From Deltaproteobacteria bacterium (GTDB lineage Bacteria; Desulfobacterota; Dissulfuribacteria; Dissulfuribacterales; UBA3076), in assembly GCA_013138705.1 (NCBI GenBank), contig WTCF01000022.1, positions 1 to 8,021 of the forward strand: 8,021 nt of DNA. Direction: 5' to 3'. Below, piece by piece: positions 5,908 through 8,021 of the stretch. The position numbers were made by a program, and so were the translations under genes. The notes under the pieces were generated by a model. That model was not told the origin of the DNA and made no database searches. It saw only the letters and a list, made by a program, of their open reading frames with translations. Position 1 is the first letter of the stretch; each line of letters starts with the position of its first letter.

Positions 5908-7227
5908 ATGGATAGAGACATATACAAGAAATTGCGGGCATGGAAGGCTTCTTCCAGGCGAAAGCCGCTTCTTCTGCAGGGTGCGAGGCAAACGGGAAAA
6001 ACCTTCATCCTCAAGGAATTTGGCCTAAGGGAATACCGAAACACTGTCTACTGCAACTTCGAGGAAGACCCCTCCCTTGGCCGGTTTTTTCAGAGGGATC
6101 TGAATCCGAAGCGAATCCTCGCAGAACTCTCCATCTATATGAATCTGGAAATTCAGCCAGGGATCGACTTGATTATATTCGACGAAATTCAGGTTTCAAA
6201 TCAGGCCCTGAATTCGCTGAAATATTTCGCTGAGCAGAAAAACGATGTCCACATTGCCGCGGCAGGCTCCCTCCTTGGCGTCAAGATGTCCGTGCCCGGA
6301 TCCTTTCCAGTGGGTAAGGTGAATTTTTTCTATCTTCATCCCATGACGTTTTTTGAATTTCTCGATGCTATGGGGGAATCCAGATACAGAAATCTGCTTG
6401 AAGATATTGAAACTCCCACGCCGCTGGCCGAGGCATTTCATTCACATCTGGTGGATCTGCTTCGTTTCTATTATTTTGTCGGGGGCATGCCGGAAGCCGT
6501 AAAGCACTTCGCCGATCAAGGGAATGCCTTAGAGATCAGGGAGATCCAACAGGAAATCATCAAATCCTATGTTTACGATTTTGCAAAACACGCCCCTGCC
6601 ACCGACATTCCCAAACTCACTCTCATTTGGGATTCCATCCCAAAGCATCTGGCTAAAGAAAACAAAAAATTCGTTTTTTCTGCGGTTAAGAAAGGAGCCC
6701 GGGCGCGTGAATACGAAAATGCCCTGACCTGGCTAACTGATGCGGGCCTGATGTATCGGGCAAACGCGGTTCAAACCGTCCGACATCCCCTCAAGCATTA
6801 TGCTGAGAGCAGTTGTTTCAAGGCCTATGCCCTGGACGTGGGGTTGTTGGGGGCCATGGCCGGATCTCCTGTTGAACTGTTGGCCCAGGGAAAACGCCTT
6901 TTCAGCGAATACGAGGGTGCCTTTGTGGAGAATTATGTGGCCCAGCAACTAGTATCTCATTTTCAGCAGCCCCTCTATTACTGGCGGAGCAAGGGCGGCA
7001 AGGCCGAACTCGACTTTCTCTGTGAATTTGCAGCCAACATTTGTCCGCTGGAGGTCAAAACAGGGATTAATCCAAAGAGCAAGAGTCTGAGGTCTTATGA
7101 TTTGCAGTTTAAACCTGACCGGTTGGCGAGGGCCAATCTTCTCAATCTAAAGTATGACGGGAAAATCCTCAACCTGCCGCTCTACGCCATATCACTGCTT
7201 CCAACGCTTATCGGCGGCCCGGCATGA
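5908..7227 (+). CDS. AAA-family ATPase with C-terminal DUF4143 (PD-(D/E)XK-like) domain
   Basis: Protein of 439 aa, typical length for the AAA_14/DUF4143 family. Walker A is GARQTGKT (25-32), Walker B is LIIFDEIQ (88-95) and a sensor-like AAAGSLLG follows at 117-124. The C-terminal domain has E341 in FVENYVAQQL, then YYWRSKGGKAELDF with D369 and the EVK triad (382-384), a restriction-nuclease-fold signature. It should hydrolyse ATP in the cytoplasm; substrate and role are undefined for the family, although links to mobile DNA are common. ATG 5908 is the only possible start because an in-frame TGA lies at 5896, yet no ribosome site precedes it. TTGACG at 5871 with CATGAT at 5894 could start a nearly leaderless transcript. 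The gene stands alone between a dead transposase and repeats and appears intact. Confidence 0.88.
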   Translation: MDRDIYKKLRAWKASSRRKPLLLQGARQTGKTFILKEFGLREYRNTVYCNFEEDPSLGRFFQRDLNPKRILAELSIYMNLEIQPGIDLIIFDEIQVSNQALNSLKYFAEQKNDVHIAAAGSLLGVKMSVPGSFPVGKVNFFYLHPMTFFEFLDAMGESRYRNLLEDIETPTPLAEAFHSHLVDLLRFYYFVGGMPEAVKHFADQGNALEIREIQQEIIKSYVYDFAKHAPATDIPKLTLIWDSIPKHLAKENKKFVFSAVKKGARAREYENALTWLTDAGLMYRANAVQTVRHPLKHYAESSCFKAYALDVGLLGAMAGSPVELLAQGKRLFSEYEGAFVENYVAQQLVSHFQQPLYYWRSKGGKAELDFLCEFAANICPLEVKTGINPKSKSLRSYDLQFKPDRLARANLLNLKYDGKILNLPLYAISLLPTLIGGPA

Positions 7228-7277
7228 AATAGGCCAGGGAGCCTGCGCACCTTCCACACAAGACTGAAGAACTCAAA

Positions 7278-7327
7278 GAGGTTCAAAGGTACCTGTAAGT
7301 TCATTCAGACACAGCGTCCCATGGTTC
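7278..7327 (+). repeat. 50-bp dispersed direct repeat, copy B
   Basis: About 45 of 50 bases match 3401-3450 in direct orientation. Unlike copy A it is not preceded by recognisable transposase coding sequence. Two of the five differences create a GGTACC palindrome. It lies 50 bp after the ATPase stop. Confidence 0.7.
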
Positions 7328-7375
7328 TTATCTGACAACTCTTCTGCCAGTTTGTAAACATCCAACTCGTAAACT

Positions 7376-7460
7376 CGTTTCATCTCTCTCCAATTTCTAA
7401 TTTCAAGTTTCAATCCGTTCATCTCTCCCAAATTTCTACTTTCCAATTTCAAGTTTCAAG
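7376..7460 (+). repeat. Two imperfect tandem pyrimidine-rich units
   Basis: CGTTTCATCTCTC then CAATTTCTAATTTCAAG (7376-7415) is repeated as CGTTCATCTCTCCCAAATTTC then CAATTTCAAGTTTCAAG (7416-7460). The second unit is a few bases longer. The shared endings ATTTCAAGTTTCAA make the duplication clear. Function unknown; it looks like a non-coding spacer repeat. Confidence 0.6.
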
Positions 7461-7752
7461 CCATGAACGGCTACGAATTCCATTATAATATGAAGCGTGT
7501 TAAATGGTCCTGAGGTAACCAGTTATCAACAGAAGTGGTAGAAGATAAAGTTGTTTTAGACTATAGTTGCAAGAATTGTAATTCACAGAACTCACCACCA
7601 ACACCATATAATTGATTTTATAGATATTTTGCTAAATAACTTTAGGCACTTTTCCCGTTTATCCGGGTTAGAATAATTTGTCAATAGCTCAAAAGTTGGT
7701 ACCAAAGGAGCATCACCCGATACTCCATAGACACTGACCACAGGGAATAAGG

Positions 7753-8021
7753 ATGTCCGGCAATATCACTAGTCAAAATAGTTTCAAGAACGAGATCATC
7801 GAGTCTATAGACAGCATAGGTGACTGCTGAAAGGGCCTCGCAGGCGTAGGACTGCGCCTGAGGAATCCTGCAACACCAATGGGTTACAAGATGGAAACCC
7901 TTATTGACTATGAGACCCTGTCAAAAATGAAAAAGCTCCTAAAGATAGTGGGAGGAAGGATCCTTTTAAAAGAGTCCCATTGCACCTTTGTCAGACTAAT
8001 AATAGAAAAGGGCCTCAACAC
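7753..8021 (+). CDS. Candidate selenoprotein (Cys-Sec), unknown family, truncated by window edge
   Basis: ATG 7753 has an AGGGA ribosome site at 7742-7746 with 6 nt spacing. The frame reads MSGNITSQNS onward to SIGDC, then UGA at 7828-7830 (codon 26), and continues KGLAGVGLRLRNPATPMGY and onward for 63 further full codons to the edge with no other stop. A hairpin just 3' of the UGA resembles a bacterial SECIS (see 7836-7863). If UGA is read as selenocysteine, the product has an adjacent Cys-Sec pair, a plausible redox or metal site. After it comes a helical, lysine-rich region (LSKMKKLLKIVGGRILLKE) with another Cys near residue 77. I do not recognise the family. Alternatives are a nonsense-mutated pseudogene, or a shorter gene starting at ATG 7879 or 7891, but neither has a good ribosome site. 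Confidence 0.55.
7836..7863 (+). promoter_or_regulatory. Putative bacterial SECIS hairpin
   Basis: CCTC (7836-7839) pairs with GAGG (7860-7863) and AGGCG (7842-7846) with CGCCT (7855-7859), leaving a two-base GC bulge. A T47-G54 wobble closes the hexaloop AGGACT. In E. coli fdhF the UGA is followed by 17 nt and then the loop AGGUCU; here UGA is followed by 17 nt and then AGGACU. The bulged U known from fdhF is not obvious, so recognition by SelB is inferred from loop and spacing only. Confidence 0.5.

Larger units (their letters stand above)
7228..7752 (+). other. Gene-free, repeat-bearing intergenic region
   Basis: No credible gene is seen in these ~525 bases. The left part holds the second copy of the 50-bp repeat and a tandem pyrimidine-rich repeat, listed separately. 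The right part is AT-rich and contains a perfect GAATT-GT-AATTC inverted repeat at 7573-7584 that could bind a regulator, plus a short CCCG/CGGG hairpin near 7658-7671. No convincing promoter or terminator was found. Confidence 0.5.

Noticed and set aside
7376..7460. CRISPR array
   Set aside because: Only two imperfect adjacent units of unequal length with no spacers and no cas genes in the window.
7879..8021. Ordinary short gene starting at ATG 7879 or 7891 instead of a UGA-containing one
   Set aside because: Neither ATG has a properly spaced ribosome site, while ATG 7753 does; kept as an alternative in the selenoprotein entry.

Overview
The window reads as an accessory, mobile-element-scarred stretch of an anaerobic bacterial chromosome, most likely a Desulfobacterota (deltaproteobacterial) genome. 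That placement is inferred from the moderate GC content, decayed REP-associated tyrosine transposase (RAYT) copies with their repeats, a DUF4143-type ATPase, and a candidate selenocysteine codon. No phylogenetic marker gene is present. All genes I can support are on the + strand.

Left part (1-3233): three genes in a tight co-directional row. They encode a large TPR protein (possibly beginning left of the window), an uncharacterised 386-aa protein with a charged coiled-coil tail, and a 148-aa uncharacterised protein whose ATG overlaps the previous stop. I recognise the last two only as members of widespread but functionally unassigned families. Their fixed order and translational coupling suggest one functional unit.

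Middle part (3234-5907): a graveyard of insertion and defence remnants. A decayed C-terminal RAYT fragment is followed by a 50-bp dispersed repeat. Next come a near-consensus sigma70-type promoter, a small excisionase-like HTH gene, and the N-terminal ~93 residues of a DUF1156-type DNA methyltransferase whose ATG overlaps the HTH stop. The methyltransferase is cut right after its SAM-binding motif by REP-like repeats and a truncated RAYT copy. A complete VapBC-type toxin-antitoxin pair with a 14-bp palindromic operator follows, then a second RAYT copy broken by deletions, frameshifts and an 8-bp tandem duplication.

Right part (5908-8021): an intact AAA/DUF4143 ATPase with a C-terminal PD-(D/E)XK-like signature, then about 525 bp of gene-free repeat-rich DNA. 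The latter includes the second copy of the 50-bp repeat and a tandem pyrimidine-rich repeat. At the right edge an ORF with a good Shine-Dalgarno site has a Cys codon followed by in-frame UGA, and it then stays open to the edge. A hairpin 3' of the UGA has a loop and spacing closely resembling the E. coli fdhF SECIS. I read this as a candidate selenoprotein of unrecognised family, and it is the most notable observation in the window.
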